DNA from: Rhabditophanes sp. KR3021
Lineage: Eukaryota; Nematoda; Chromadorea; Rhabditida; Alloionematidae
Length of the DNA: 64,000 bases
NCBI GenBank assembly: GCA_963281155.1
Contig: CAUJLY010000004.1
Coordinates: 310,001 to 374,000 of the forward strand
Direction of reading: 5' to 3'
Within the stretch, counting starts at the first letter, position 1. Every line of letters starts with the position of its first letter. Of the stretch, positions 45,402 to 55,417 are shown piece after piece. The notes under the pieces are model-generated. The model saw nothing but the letters and a program-made list of their open reading frames with translations. It was not told where the DNA came from and did no database searches. Position numbers and translations under genes: made by a program.

Positions 45402-46631
45402 TTTAATTAATTATATGTACAAGTGTTCTATTTTATATTCAAAATCATCTGATAATTAATGAAAAGATATCTATTTACTTATTTAAAGTTTATAATTGTA
45501 GATACGTACGTTGGTATAGGATTCACCAATCAGTCATATTTACAGATAATTATGCTAAATAATCGTGCAAGCTTACATGATGCCCCTTAAACATTATAAG
45601 GATTATATTAAACCAAGTCATGTTAATAACAATTTTAATTATCTGCACTTTCGGTTAAACTAAACATAAGTTTGCTCCACATTTGCCTTAGATACGCCTT
45701 ACTTAGCCATATTTTAGTCATTCCTTTATGATTTATGCACTAAAAACTTTGTAAAAATGAAACAAACATAATATGTTGTTTTAAAAGACGTTCTAAATTT
45801 TACACATTTAAAGATTAATTTCACAAAGGTTACAATCCACTTAATATAATATTGCAAATAGATTTTTGCTTAAATGAGCAAATTATTATCATCGAAATTA
45901 TTTGTACGCTTCTGTTGATAGTATTGTTTATGTGTTCTGCGATGTCTGTTTTGACATTTTTAGTTATCATCAGTCCCTCAAAAAATTCACGTAGCTGTAA
46001 AAGCAATTTCGAGTTCAAAATAGCATGGCTGATATAAATAATAGAGATTCGGCGTAAATGAAACACATTTTTCCCAACAATTTAGTTTATACAAAAACCA
46101 ATATGGTGGCGTTAATTATTATTATAACGCTATGGAGAATTAAATTAAGGAAAGATCATTTTCTACATCCAAATTGGTAATAACGATTCGCCACACTTTA
46201 TTAATATAGCAGCTAAGAATATTTGAATTCATCTTTATAATGTATTAGAAAGTTTCATTTTTTCGCATGAATTGAATTTAAACAAAAGAATTTATAGATA
46301 AGGAGTGTATTTACTAACAAGAATCGTTTGCTTTGAAATCAACAGAAAAGTAATTTCGATCTTTCATTGTCGAAAAGTTGGTGTTTAGTTCCATTTTGGG
46401 AATACATTTACTTATTCCTGGTAATTAATTCTCTTCTCCTTTTTCAATGGTTATATTTGGCCTTTTATATCAATATCCAAATAATCAAGAAACCTTGGAT
46501 CATGATGACTTTGCAGAGGATATTCACGCAATAGTTACCAAGTTTGGTATTATTGCAACTCTTTTGCATGACAATAGTATCATCTCTGTAACATGCTTTT
46601 AGTAAAAGACAATTACTCTTCATCCAGCCAA
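45402..46631. other. spacer
   Basis: About 1.2 kb. A plus-strand frame at 46447-46608 (starting MVIFGLLYQY) has no recognisable family and may belong to the adjoining decayed gene. Confidence 0.4.
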
Positions 46632-46997
46632 ACTTCATCATATCTGTCCTCAAAGGAGACATGCATTGGTTTGATGAGATCAATGTCGACTCAACTAAGT
46701 TTGAATATGAGACGGGAAATATCGAGCAGTAGGTAGTGTCAGGAATGGAAAATTAATTCAAAATGGCTTTCTTGAAATATTATTGGTTTTATTAGGTTGA
46801 ATGCAACATTAGTTTTAATTGAACTACCGCTTTTACCTATGATCGTTTTTCCTATTTGGTTCTGGAGAAAGGCATCTGCTAGAGCAACAACACAAGAAAA
46901 CAATGCCTATGGAGGTGTTGGCGATGAAGTAATTTCCGAAATCAGTACTATCGTGCATGCAATGCTCCAGATTTTGAATTTCAATGATAAAAGTTGA
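46632..46997 (+). pseudogene. remnant of an ABCB/P-glycoprotein transporter
   Basis: The frame from 46632 reads IISVLKGDMHWFDEINVDSTKFE, matching the P-glycoprotein cytoplasmic loop (...SVLRQDIxWFD...). After a GTAGGT...TTATTAG intron, 46795-46997 reads a helix (LVLIELPLLPMIVFPI) and then NAYGGVGDEVISEIST, equivalent to the NAYAKAGAIAEEVIS motif. Upstream helices, both ATPase domains and the second half are absent, and the frame ends after FNDKS. Only two exons of one transmembrane domain survive. Confidence 0.7.
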
Positions 46998-47183
46998 CAA
47001 TAGAATAAAATATGGAGTCAAAAAAGGATAAATTGCTTATATCTTTAATTGGTTGTCTCAGTGATAAGAAAAATCTGATTTCCATGCAAGTATTGTCATA
47101 TTCATAGTAAATATTTAGCAAATATGTATTTATTTAAGAAAAATCAAGTATAAATGTAATTTATTGTGGCTTTAGAATGTATT

Positions 47184-47569
47184 TTAACATGGAGAAGATG
47201 AGGAAATCTTTCTAATCATATCACAGTTATCCCATCCCAGATTTCTGTGGAACCCGCAACACCCTTGTAGAGCCTCACAGTCAGGAGCAACCTTTACGCA
47301 TCTGCCTTGACAATTCCTGTGTTCACATAATCTTACACACCTACCAGCGGTACTAATTGACTTAGCCCGATCATTGAATCTGTCTGCGATTTCGTTTGAA
47401 CAACCACTAGAAAATGCGATTTCAGCCTGGGCTCCTAAAATGTATTATTATATAATTCTGAATATCAACCTTCATTACCTTTATACCCTTCATGTTCATA
47501 GAGAGTGAAGCCTCCATAGACAACAGACATAAGAGCCATGAGCACAATAATATTTTTCAAAGCAAACAT
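47184..47569 (-). CDS. secreted beta/gamma-crystallin-like Cys-rich protein
   Basis: Exons 47569-47479 and 47434-47184 encode 113 residues. A signal peptide (MFALKNIIVLMALMSVVYG) is followed by GFTLYEHEGYKG, then FNDRAKSISTAGRCVRLCEHRNCQGRC, which fits the beta/gamma-crystallin Greek-key pattern (a D-R-A-S-S-like turn and YExxNFxGR). Ten cysteines suggest a disulphide-rich extracellular form, perhaps binding calcium or acting in defence; function is inferred only. A TATA box lies about 50 nt upstream of the ATG. Confidence 0.7.
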
Positions 47570-47618
47570 TGTAATTGATGAAGATGTTTTAAGTGATTAT
47601 TAAGTTCACTTACTTTCA

Positions 47619-47625
47619 TTTTATA
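47619..47625 (-). promoter_or_regulatory. TATA box (TATAAAA) of the crystallin-like gene
   Basis: TATAAAA on the minus strand, about 50 nt before the ATG, giving a short leader. Confidence 0.6.
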
Positions 47626-49111
47626 CTGATTAAGTTGTAATAGATCAGTTTATTTTTAAAATAAAAAAACATAAAAAAGTGTGCCAAAGTATGCAATGGC
47701 ATTGACTTAATTTATATGACTCATTTCTGAAACAGTCATATGAGTTAGATGAATGAGTCGAATTAGTCAGAGTTAGATGAGTGATTTGAACTGATGCGGA
47801 AGAATACAACTGCTCAGTCTGATTTCTGATATCTTTTAGTTTCCGATTATAAGAAGCATTTTTACAAAAACTCAAATACGAGGTTACACACGCATTTACC
47901 TATTTACGGAATTTCAGAATTTAATTGAGCCGTAAATAATTAAATCCGTCTGTAAGGTTGTTGCAAATGCTTTTTACGAGGCTTCAGTTCCAAAAGATCT
48001 ATCATCTGACAATTACACAGAACACGCATTCAATATAACGAAAGTCAATCCTTGATAACTTCCTATTTCTAAATCATGTTCACACCATTCGATAAATAAA
48101 ATCAAAAAATCCTTTTGGTTTTGTTTCTTGATGAATTCATTACCGAAAAGCTCCATTAAATGTCATAAGAAAAAGAAACATATGAACTGATTTGGCAGAG
48201 TTCCTAAATTATTAATTATATTTTTATTTAAGTGTAACCTTAAAGTTATTTTGAATTAACGTCTTTGCTTTTTGACGAAGCAATTGACTTTGGATATTGT
48301 AGGCAGCTTCATAAATAATGGAGAGATAATATTTTCCTAGCCAATTTACAATTAGTGCAGATAAGGCGATTGTATCCTTTTGAGTGGCGGTAAGTTGAAA
48401 ACAGACTCTCCATCAAAAACAAATGTTTCAGTATATTTCGAAACTATTGTATCTTTAACAACTTTTTTTAATCAAAAATAGAATTTCAAAAACTTCTGTT
48501 GTGATATTTAAATATTATTTTTGAATTTAGTTCAATAAAGTGACTATTCTAAGTTTGGTTGTACTCTTTCTCTCATTTTAACTGTTAAAACATCTTCAGA
48601 TGAGGATGAATGTGATGAGAAATTAATACCCTCACGACTCTTAAACATGGCTCAAAAGAACAGTTTAATGCATCTTATACGATCTTTGAAGGTCTACAAG
48701 ATGGTATAACCATTTTCTAAATTAATTTGTATTACAAAGTTACACCTTTACTTAAACCTCGCTTTATCAGCCAAAGATCGTTTTTCTGCAACAAAACAAA
48801 CGAAGTTCAATCAAATGAGTTATTCCAAGTTGCCACTAAATATAATATGATTCATATAACTCATATAACTCATATGTAAAGAATGGCTTTGATAGAAACA
48901 GTGATCGTTTTAATATTTGCATTTATTGTTTTTTTACATGTTTAATATACATATTTTAGCTTAAAAAATAATATTAACTTATGCTATTTAAGATGTGATG
49001 ATTCATAGCATCTAAGTAACAAAGGCATTTAAATTATCTGAAATATATGAGGCAGTTTACAACGACTTATGGCAAACAATTGTCAAGCCCACTACGTGAG
49101 TTATTTGTCCC
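47626..49111. other. spacer between two TATA-box genes
   Basis: About 1.5 kb, AT-rich. It contains a short minus-strand frame at 48391-48224 that may be a decayed transporter exon, and the run TCATATAACTCATATAACTCATATG near 48850. No intact gene. Confidence 0.45.
48224..48391 (-). pseudogene. possible decayed transporter exon
   Basis: A minus-strand frame ending TAA at 48224 reads LSALIVNWLGKYYLSIIYEA then AYNIQSQLL. The spacing weakly recalls the TM10 region of SLC22-type organic ion carriers (...GKxxxSxxFxxAYxYTxELxPT). No start or neighbouring exon was found. Weak evidence. Confidence 0.25.
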
Positions 49112-49119
49112 TATAAAAG
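49112..49119 (+). promoter_or_regulatory. TATA box of the YPDANGR-repeat gene
   Basis: CCTATAAAAGC, 44-51 nt before the ATG at 49163. Confidence 0.65.
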
Positions 49120-49162
49120 CGAGAATTTTTAAGAAACAGCATATTCCTTAATTTGTTCAATT

Positions 49163-49757
49163 ATGAAATTCCTCTCTATTGTCCCATTTGTCGTTGGTTC
49201 AACTGGTTTAATGGCTCTTCAAAGGTAAAAAATAATTTCCATTTAAATAATTACATTTTAGTGCCCAATTGGAGAACCAGCCAATTACTGGTCAAGTTGC
49301 TCTTGAAGCTGAATTGCATTCACAATATTTTGAAGATCCTCTTGCGGATCGAATTTTGGTAGGACAGAACATGAAAAGAGAAGTCGCTGATCCAGTTTTT
49401 GCTTCATATGCCGCTGAAAGATCAAAAAGGGCCACTTACCCCGATGCCAACGGTAATTATCCAGATGCCAACGGTAGATATCCAGATGCCAACGGTAGAT
49501 ACCCAGATGACCAAGGCAGATACCCAGATGCTCAAGGCAGATACCCAAGATCCATCAACGCTGGTACACCAAATGCTGAAGGTTTTTATCCCAATGCTAA
49601 GGGTGAATATCCAGAAAACGGTTTTTATCCCGATGCTAATGGTTTATACCCAAAAAACGGTTACTATCCCAATGATAAGGGTGAATATCCGGATAAAAAC
49701 GGTAGATATCCCAATCCTAAGGGCCAATATCCGGACGATAACGGTAGATACCCTTAA
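49163..49757 (+). CDS. secreted YPDANGR heptapeptide-repeat protein
   Basis: Exons 49163-49224 and 49262-49757 with a 37-nt intron encode 185 residues. A signal peptide (MKFLSIVPFVVGSTGLMAL) leads a pro-region of about 75 residues that ends ERSKRAT, a dibasic furin/kex-type site. Everything after it is about thirteen degenerate copies of Y-P-[DN]-x-x-G-x (YPDANGR, YPDDQGR, YPNAKGE, YPENGF) up to the stop. This looks like a secreted low-complexity, Tyr/Pro/Asp-rich structural or adhesive product, or a polyprotein. I know no named family with this repeat. A strong TATA box and C/T-ending codons suggest high expression. Confidence 0.8.
49440..49754 (+). repeat. 21-bp coding repeats encoding YPDANGR
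   Basis: Head-to-tail 21-bp units (18- or 24-bp variants in places) of the type TATCCAGATGCCAACGGTAG; neighbouring 5' copies are nearly identical and 3' copies more diverged. Confidence 0.85.
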
Positions 49758-49940
49758 AAATTAATAATGTCAGCACGAAATTAATGAAAATGAATAATTT
49801 TAAAATGCATTTATTTTAATTTTGTAAAAAGTTATTTTTAATCAAATAAATATGCATGTTCTTTAATCAAGATGATATATTAAATATTTTGGAGTGATCA
49901 GGGAAAATTAAAATAAAATTTGTAAATAGTTGCTATATTG

Positions 49941-50063
49941 TTAACTTGCAAGCATAGAATTATAGAATATGATGGCTAAAGAGAAAAGAATAATAGGTGC
50001 TGGTGAGCCTCCTTCAACTGGAGCAGCAAAAGTAGCTCCAATGAGCATATATTTAACTTGCAT
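49941..50063 (-). CDS. 40-residue hydrophobic micro-ORF
   Basis: ATG at 50063 to TAA at 49941 encodes MQVKYMLIGATFAAPVEGGS followed by a hydrophobic stretch (PIILFSLAIIFYNSMLAS). A TATAAATAG lies 50-58 nt upstream in the same layout as the two neighbouring secreted-protein genes, which is the main reason to believe it. It could be a small membrane or secreted peptide. Confidence 0.4.
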   Translation of the reverse strand: MQVKYMLIGATFAAPVEGGSPAPIILFSLAIIFYNSMLAS

Positions 50064-50112
50064 GATGAAGAGTGAATTCTAGGAATGATATAAGTTATAT
50101 GTGATTCTCAAA

Positions 50113-50121
50113 CTATTTATA
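50113..50121 (-). promoter_or_regulatory. TATA box (TATAAATAG) upstream of the micro-ORF
   Basis: Perfect TATAAATAG on the minus strand, 50-58 nt before the ATG at 50063. Confidence 0.6.
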
Positions 50122-50391
50122 CTATTATACTCGATGACTTCCACCTGCTCTTTATCACTTTAGCTTGAGTCCAATTAGTGCTTTATGACTTGCACAAACT
50201 ACAAATTATTTGATTAGCTTAGTGTGGGATTTTCGATCAGTCATTTTAACATCACACAACTATTTCACGCCACTTACTTCCTGATTAAACTAAATAATTC
50301 ATCAGGTTATTACAAATTTATAACATTTACGTATCAACATATGATGTTTTAATGAAGTGTTTATTTTCTAAGTAAGACAATTGTTTATAAG

Positions 50392-51912
50392 TTAACACCC
50401 ACAGAGTTGTTCGATTGATCCCCAGATTCCAATCTTGATGGAGTAAACCTTGGTTTTTCTGGTTGCATAGTAGACAACGTAAGCGTTAATACGGGAAATA
50501 ATTTCAGTGATTTTAAGTGCAGCTGTTGGGAAGGCAGTGTTGTCATTAATAACTTCAAGAGTGAATTTAACACAGAAGTTCTTCCAGACGTTCTTTTCGG
50601 AGATAGTCCATCCCGTCATTTGAGTGGTGGAGCTAGTGTAGATAACTGAGAATCCACTGGCATCGACAGTCAATACATTTGAAGCGGCATGAGAACATCC
50701 TCCGCTGTAAGGTTCATAAGTGGTAGTGGGAACTACTGTTGTTGTGATAACTTCAGTGGTAGTAACGGCTTCAGTTGTTGTGATGGCTTCAGTTGTGGTA
50801 ATAGACTCGGTAGTAGAAGGAGCAACGGTTGATGGAAGAATGAGATACTCCTCTGGCCAGCAATTTTGGGACTCACAGAATAAGAACATGTTGATGAAAT
50901 CTTCGAAACAGCCGAATTCAGCAGAGATTTGGAAGTTAAGGAGGATTTGTTTCAAGAAGCCATAAGTCTTGCAGAAGATGTGGTATTCTTTCATGATCAG
51001 TTTCATCTTTTGTTGGATGGAAAGTCCTTCCATTTGAATAACGAAGGTCATTCTGTCGAGGAAAGCTTTGAGTGCTTGTCTCCCACTGGTTGAGATCACA
51101 ATAGTAGTGTCTTTCACACAAGCCAGCAATGAGTTGTACAAGAATGAAAGTGGGGATCCATTCAACAAGACAGTGACTTGGGTGGCACGGTAATATTGGC
51201 AAGAGATCTCGAAGAAAGCTTCGAATGAATAGAACCCTTCGATTTCAATTTCCATGAGGATGCTCTTGCATTCTGGATAGTCGACGGTGAATTTTTGAAT
51301 AAGGACGTAGATGTCGGTCATTCTGATGTTAATATCAATTTCAGTGTTGCAGAGTAATTGGAGGAGGTATTCAATGAATAGATCAAAAGCAGCTTTATTT
51401 GGGAATAAATGTCTGTATTTTTGAAGACCAATGATGATACTAAAGTTTCCAGACTCATTAACTTCAAGAACTGAATCGCATTTGTCGTCAGCAATTTGGA
51501 TTCCGACTTGGAAAAGATCGGCGAAACATCCCCATGATCCAATCTGGAAGTACTTGAATTTAACTTGGAAGTGGCTGTATTTGAGGAAGAATTTCTTGAT
51601 CTTGAATGAGGCAATTGACACAATATCAAAAGAAGTGTAATTGTTTGAAGCGAACAAAGTAAAGTTCAACTCAAAAATAAATTGGTTGAAGATCAAGATA
51701 TCAGCAGGGTCAGTGAGCTGGGACGAGCAATTGTAAAGAGATTCAATTAACATGCATTCTCCAGATGGCCCAGTTTCTTCAACAAGATCCTCAGAGCAAT
51801 CCTTTTGCTTTTTGTTTCTTTTCCCTTCACTTGATCCAGAACTACTAGAGCTACCACAATAGACAGTCGAAATAGCCAGAGCTAGGAGACAAACGAGAGC
51901 AAACTTTTGCAT
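50392..51912 (-). CDS. large secreted Cys-rich protein with Thr-rich linker
   Basis: One uninterrupted exon encodes 506 residues. Signal peptide MQKFALVCLLALAISTVYCG; a Ser/basic spacer; an about 330-residue helical, Cys-bearing body; a mucin-like linker of TTTEA/V repeats (about residues 366-400), expected to be O-glycosylated; and a C-terminal domain of about 100 residues ending LCGC. Short motifs recur: IGSWGCFADLF, ISAEFGCFEDF and IGIWGSIEQLC, hinting at internal domain repeats. I do not recognise the family. Codon use is richer in G/C than the flanks and a TATA box is 43-50 nt upstream, suggesting strong expression, for example in a gland or the gut. Confidence 0.75.
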   Translation of the reverse strand: MQKFALVCLLALAISTVYCGSSSSSGSSEGKRNKKQKDCSEDLVEETGPSGECMLIESLYNCSSQLTDPADILIFNQFIFELNFTLFASNNYTSFDIVSIASFKIKKFFLKYSHFQVKFKYFQIGSWGCFADLFQVGIQIADDKCDSVLEVNESGNFSIIIGLQKYRHLFPNKAAFDLFIEYLLQLLCNTEIDINIRMTDIYVLIQKFTVDYPECKSILMEIEIEGFYSFEAFFEISCQYYRATQVTVLLNGSPLSFLYNSLLACVKDTTIVISTSGRQALKAFLDRMTFVIQMEGLSIQQKMKLIMKEYHIFCKTYGFLKQILLNFQISAEFGCFEDFINMFLFCESQNCWPEEYLILPSTVAPSTTESITTTEAITTTEAVTTTEVITTTVVPTTTYEPYSGGCSHAASNVLTVDASGFSVIYTSSTTQMTGWTISEKNVWKNFCVKFTLEVINDNTAFPTAALKITEIISRINAYVVYYATRKTKVYSIKIGIWGSIEQLCGC

Positions 51913-51954
51913 TGTTCCAACAAAATAAGTTGTGAAGTAACATTATTTCAGTTG

Positions 51955-51962
51955 TTTATAAA
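51955..51962 (-). promoter_or_regulatory. TATA box (TTTATAAA) of the 506-residue secreted protein
   Basis: TTTATAAA, 43-50 nt before the ATG at 51912. Confidence 0.6.
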
Positions 51963-53467
51963 GCAATCAAAAGGTTGTTTGTTTCAAGGATTATCAGCAA
52001 TTTAATCGTATTAGATTGAAATATAATTTAAATCAAATGCCACGTCTATAATTCACTTTATTTAACTAAACAAATATGTTTTAAACCTAACTAGAGTCAT
52101 GCGAGCCTAGATTATAAGAAGTTTTTAATATGTCATATTCAATAGCATTAGAATAATTACATTAATTTGTTACCAAACAAAATTTAGCTAAATGTTGAAT
52201 TTAATTTAAGTAAGAACTCAACACAATGCTACATAATCTCTTAAAGAGTGCAAATTTGATATCAAAAACATGCCAGGATTGGACACAGGTCAATACGAAG
52301 AATCTCTAATTGTACAATAAGAAACCTAATATAACTAGTTATACATAATAATATAAAAGAATATAAAGAATCATATACCTCTCATCCCTCGATTAGTTCA
52401 AAGGGTTTCTTTTAAATGTTGGTTTTTAAATATGTTATCGTTAGTAACAACATCAACACTAATAATTACACCATCAAGATTTAGGCTATTTGTAGTGTCT
52501 AATGTCATCGACCACCTCAAACAAGGATATAATATACATTTTTATTAGAGACCTTTTCAAGTCTCCTTCCAAAATTTACAAACAGTATTCATATAGAATC
52601 CTGAACGTATACTAACCTCAAACTGGGTTTTTTAAACCGTCTTAGTCTGATTATGCCAGCTTTTTATATGCAGAAATGTAATAATCGGAAGTAGGATGAT
52701 GTCGATTTATATTACCCAACAATGGACTAAATGGCTATAATTGTTTGAAGTAAAAACAAATATGTAAATATAAATACATTTACATTACATTTATTATTTG
52801 ATCAATGATTTACACAAACTAATTGATTTGTCTAATTACTAATAATACATTTAAAAACTACGCTTAAGTTGTTTCCATAATAAATATTTGGATTTATTCA
52901 TGTTTAAAGTTGTGGATAGATGTGTAGTTTATGTTTAAATCTTTAAAAACAGCTTGTAATTTCAAATTCATATCAAGCAGAAAGTATATATTGCACCTTA
53001 ATCATCATTTACCTTTTACTCATTCGCCTGCTTACGAGCAACACTATCACATCATCTATTTTTAATTTATTATTTCCATTGTAATACGTTTGAGTTATTA
53101 AAATAAAGTGTACATTAACATCTCGATAAAGAATATAAAACATAATATTTTTGAAAGCAATAAAAAATAAATCAACTCCTCAGTAGAAACCATTATTAAT
53201 ATATTAAAAATCTACATATAAAATAATTAGTAATCTAATATTCTAATTACCTATCCAAATAGCTACAAACCGTTTGTAAAAAGCTAATCTAGACGGGTTT
53301 TGTATGTTAATAACCTATGACTTCTGACTAATCACTCTATTTAGCTGTTTTGATGTTGATTGATTACGATCCATTGATAATGATGCACCGTTACTTTAAA
53401 CTAAAATATGTTGTATTTTTATTCATTTCTTCAAATTCATCTACTTTAATATCTTAGTTTATTAAGA
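51963..53467. other. intergenic spacer
   Basis: 1.5 kb of AT-rich sequence with no ORF, tRNA or array seen. Confidence 0.5.
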
Positions 53468-54365
53468 ATGAGACTACTGATTTTATTAATTCTATTGTCT
53501 TTTCAAGCATCAAACGCATCAAAAATTGATATTTTAAATGAGTGTAATCATAACTTATTTATAGTTGTAGTGAATAGCGATACTGAAAGTATTAATGGAT
53601 TTTTTCTTGAATCAGAAGACAGTCATACTATTGAAGTCGGTTCAAATTGGAATGGTAATATAATGGCCAGAACAGGATGCCATGAACCCAATGCTACTTC
53701 TTGTAATACAGGATTTTGTGGACCGTCTATTGATTGCACAATGAAGAAAATTTCTGAATTTAAAAAACCCTTCACAACTGCTGAATTTCAATTAGGTAGT
53801 ACAGGTAGTCATATATATACATTAGATAGATATGCCGTACATCTTAACAATGGTTATAATCGAGACATCTCAATTAAACCGACAAGTGGAACTTTTACTA
53901 AAAAAGATGAAATTAGCAATTGGTGTAAGGAAATTGAAATGTGCAAAGAAAATCTTTTATATCCTTGTCCAGATAAAATGAGAGTTAGACTTAATAATTA
54001 TGATGTAAGTTTATGTATTTATTAATTTATTGTTATAAAATTCTTAAATTTTGTTAACGTGTAATAATTATTTCTCTTAGACTATCGGATGTCATACTAG
54101 CTGTACTAAGAAAATGTATTCTAAAAGAGTTTGCGATACAAATGGATATTTAGATCCTAGTTATGCTTCCTTTTTTGAAAATCAGGAAGACGAAGAAAAA
54201 CGTATTCATTCTGATGTGCTATCTTTTTACGCAGACAAATGTCCACACTATGTTAATTATGGAGACAAAAGTAGTGAAGAATCTAAATATTATTTTTGTA
54301 CTGGTAAAAATGAAAACACTAATGCTGATTATCAAGTTACAATTTGCGGGGAAAACCAGCCTTAA
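53468..54365 (+). CDS. thaumatin-like protein
   Basis: Exons 53468-54004 and 54081-54365 encode 273 residues. A signal peptide (MRLLILLILLSFQASNAS) precedes the thaumatin fold: NECNHNLFIVV, WNGNIMARTGCHEP, and CNTGFCGPSIDC, which matches the GxCxTGDCxGxLxC signature; the second exon continues GCHTSCTKKM, KCPHYVNYGDKSSEESKYYFC and VTICGEN, as in the family's end. About 16 cysteines fit the eight-disulphide pattern. Thaumatin-like proteins occur in plants, nematodes and some arthropods, often in defence. The start is the first ATG with a good signal peptide. Confidence 0.9.
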
Positions 54366-55417
54366 GAGATTCAATGAATAACCAATTTCTTTCAAATTGC
54401 TGATTTTTTATCATAATAACGTAACAAGTAAAAGAGATTGTGTTTTAATATGAAAATCCACTTTATTCTTCCTGACATCGTTATCACCCTTTTTACTCAT
54501 GATTATACCACCAGATAAATTCATACGTATCATATTAATTTTTAAATGAGAATTAAGTTAATATTCATTTTTGATTGGCTGATCAAATATCACTTTCAAA
54601 TTTCCTATGAGATTTCGATACAAAATAAAAGTAATCTCTAGACCTGTTTCAATCACCCAAAGAATAAACCAAAAACAAACCAAAACAGACTAAAAATTAG
54701 ACTAAAACAGACTAATAAATAGACGCATTCGAAAGAGAAAACAATTTAGAAAGACCCATTTTTTTGTCTTTGATTTTTTCAAATTTACGAGATTGATTAA
54801 AAATGTGTCTGCTAAAGTAATGATTTTTTACAAATTAATAGAAATTTACAAGCCAAATCTTCTCAAACTTTAACGCATTAAAAAGAACATAAAAAAGTAT
54901 AATATGACTCTTTTTTCCGAGCCTCATTTGATAGAGTGAAAGGGAGATACTGATCAAATTTTCTTACATAATAAAATATTTTTCATTTTATGTATACGAA
55001 AGAAATTATTATTGCCAACTTTTAATGTTTTAAGCATAAAAAGAGTGCCAAAGTGCGCTTTATATCTAGCGTTACTTGGAAATAAGTACAAAATCAGATT
55101 TGGTATTTTCAGTTCTTTGCCTTCAGACAGAACTAATTATCAGTTCTCAGTAAACTTGCCCTTTCACGCTGCACATTGTCGAATTTGGCCATTGGTTTTA
55201 TTGCATAATGCTAATTCAAATCACTATGATTTAATCAAGACATTAGCAAATAATGATCAGTCTAACAGGGAGGTTCTTGAAAGTATGGATCACGATAGCC
55301 AAGATGATCAGGAGTTGATGGAACATAAACCATATCCCAACATCTGCTTCATATTCAATGTGTGTTGAAACCGATCAAAAATAAACAGTTTATTTAATAA
55401 ATGTAACTTTAACATAA
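54366..55417. other. spacer with a short decayed-looking frame
   Basis: About 1 kb. Near 54655-54725 the string ACAGACTAAA recurs. A plus frame 55012-55368 without ATG at its start (FNVLSIKRVPKCALYLALLG...) may be a last exon or relic; family unknown. Confidence 0.4.

Noticed and set aside
50720..50965. Plus-strand Val/Thr-rich frame (VVVTASVVVMASVVV)
   Set aside because: It is the antisense of the TTTEA mucin-like linker of the minus-strand gene.
55012..55368. 118-codon plus frame near the SDR gene
   Set aside because: No ATG at its start, no recognised family and no upstream exon; kept only as a remark in the spacer entry.
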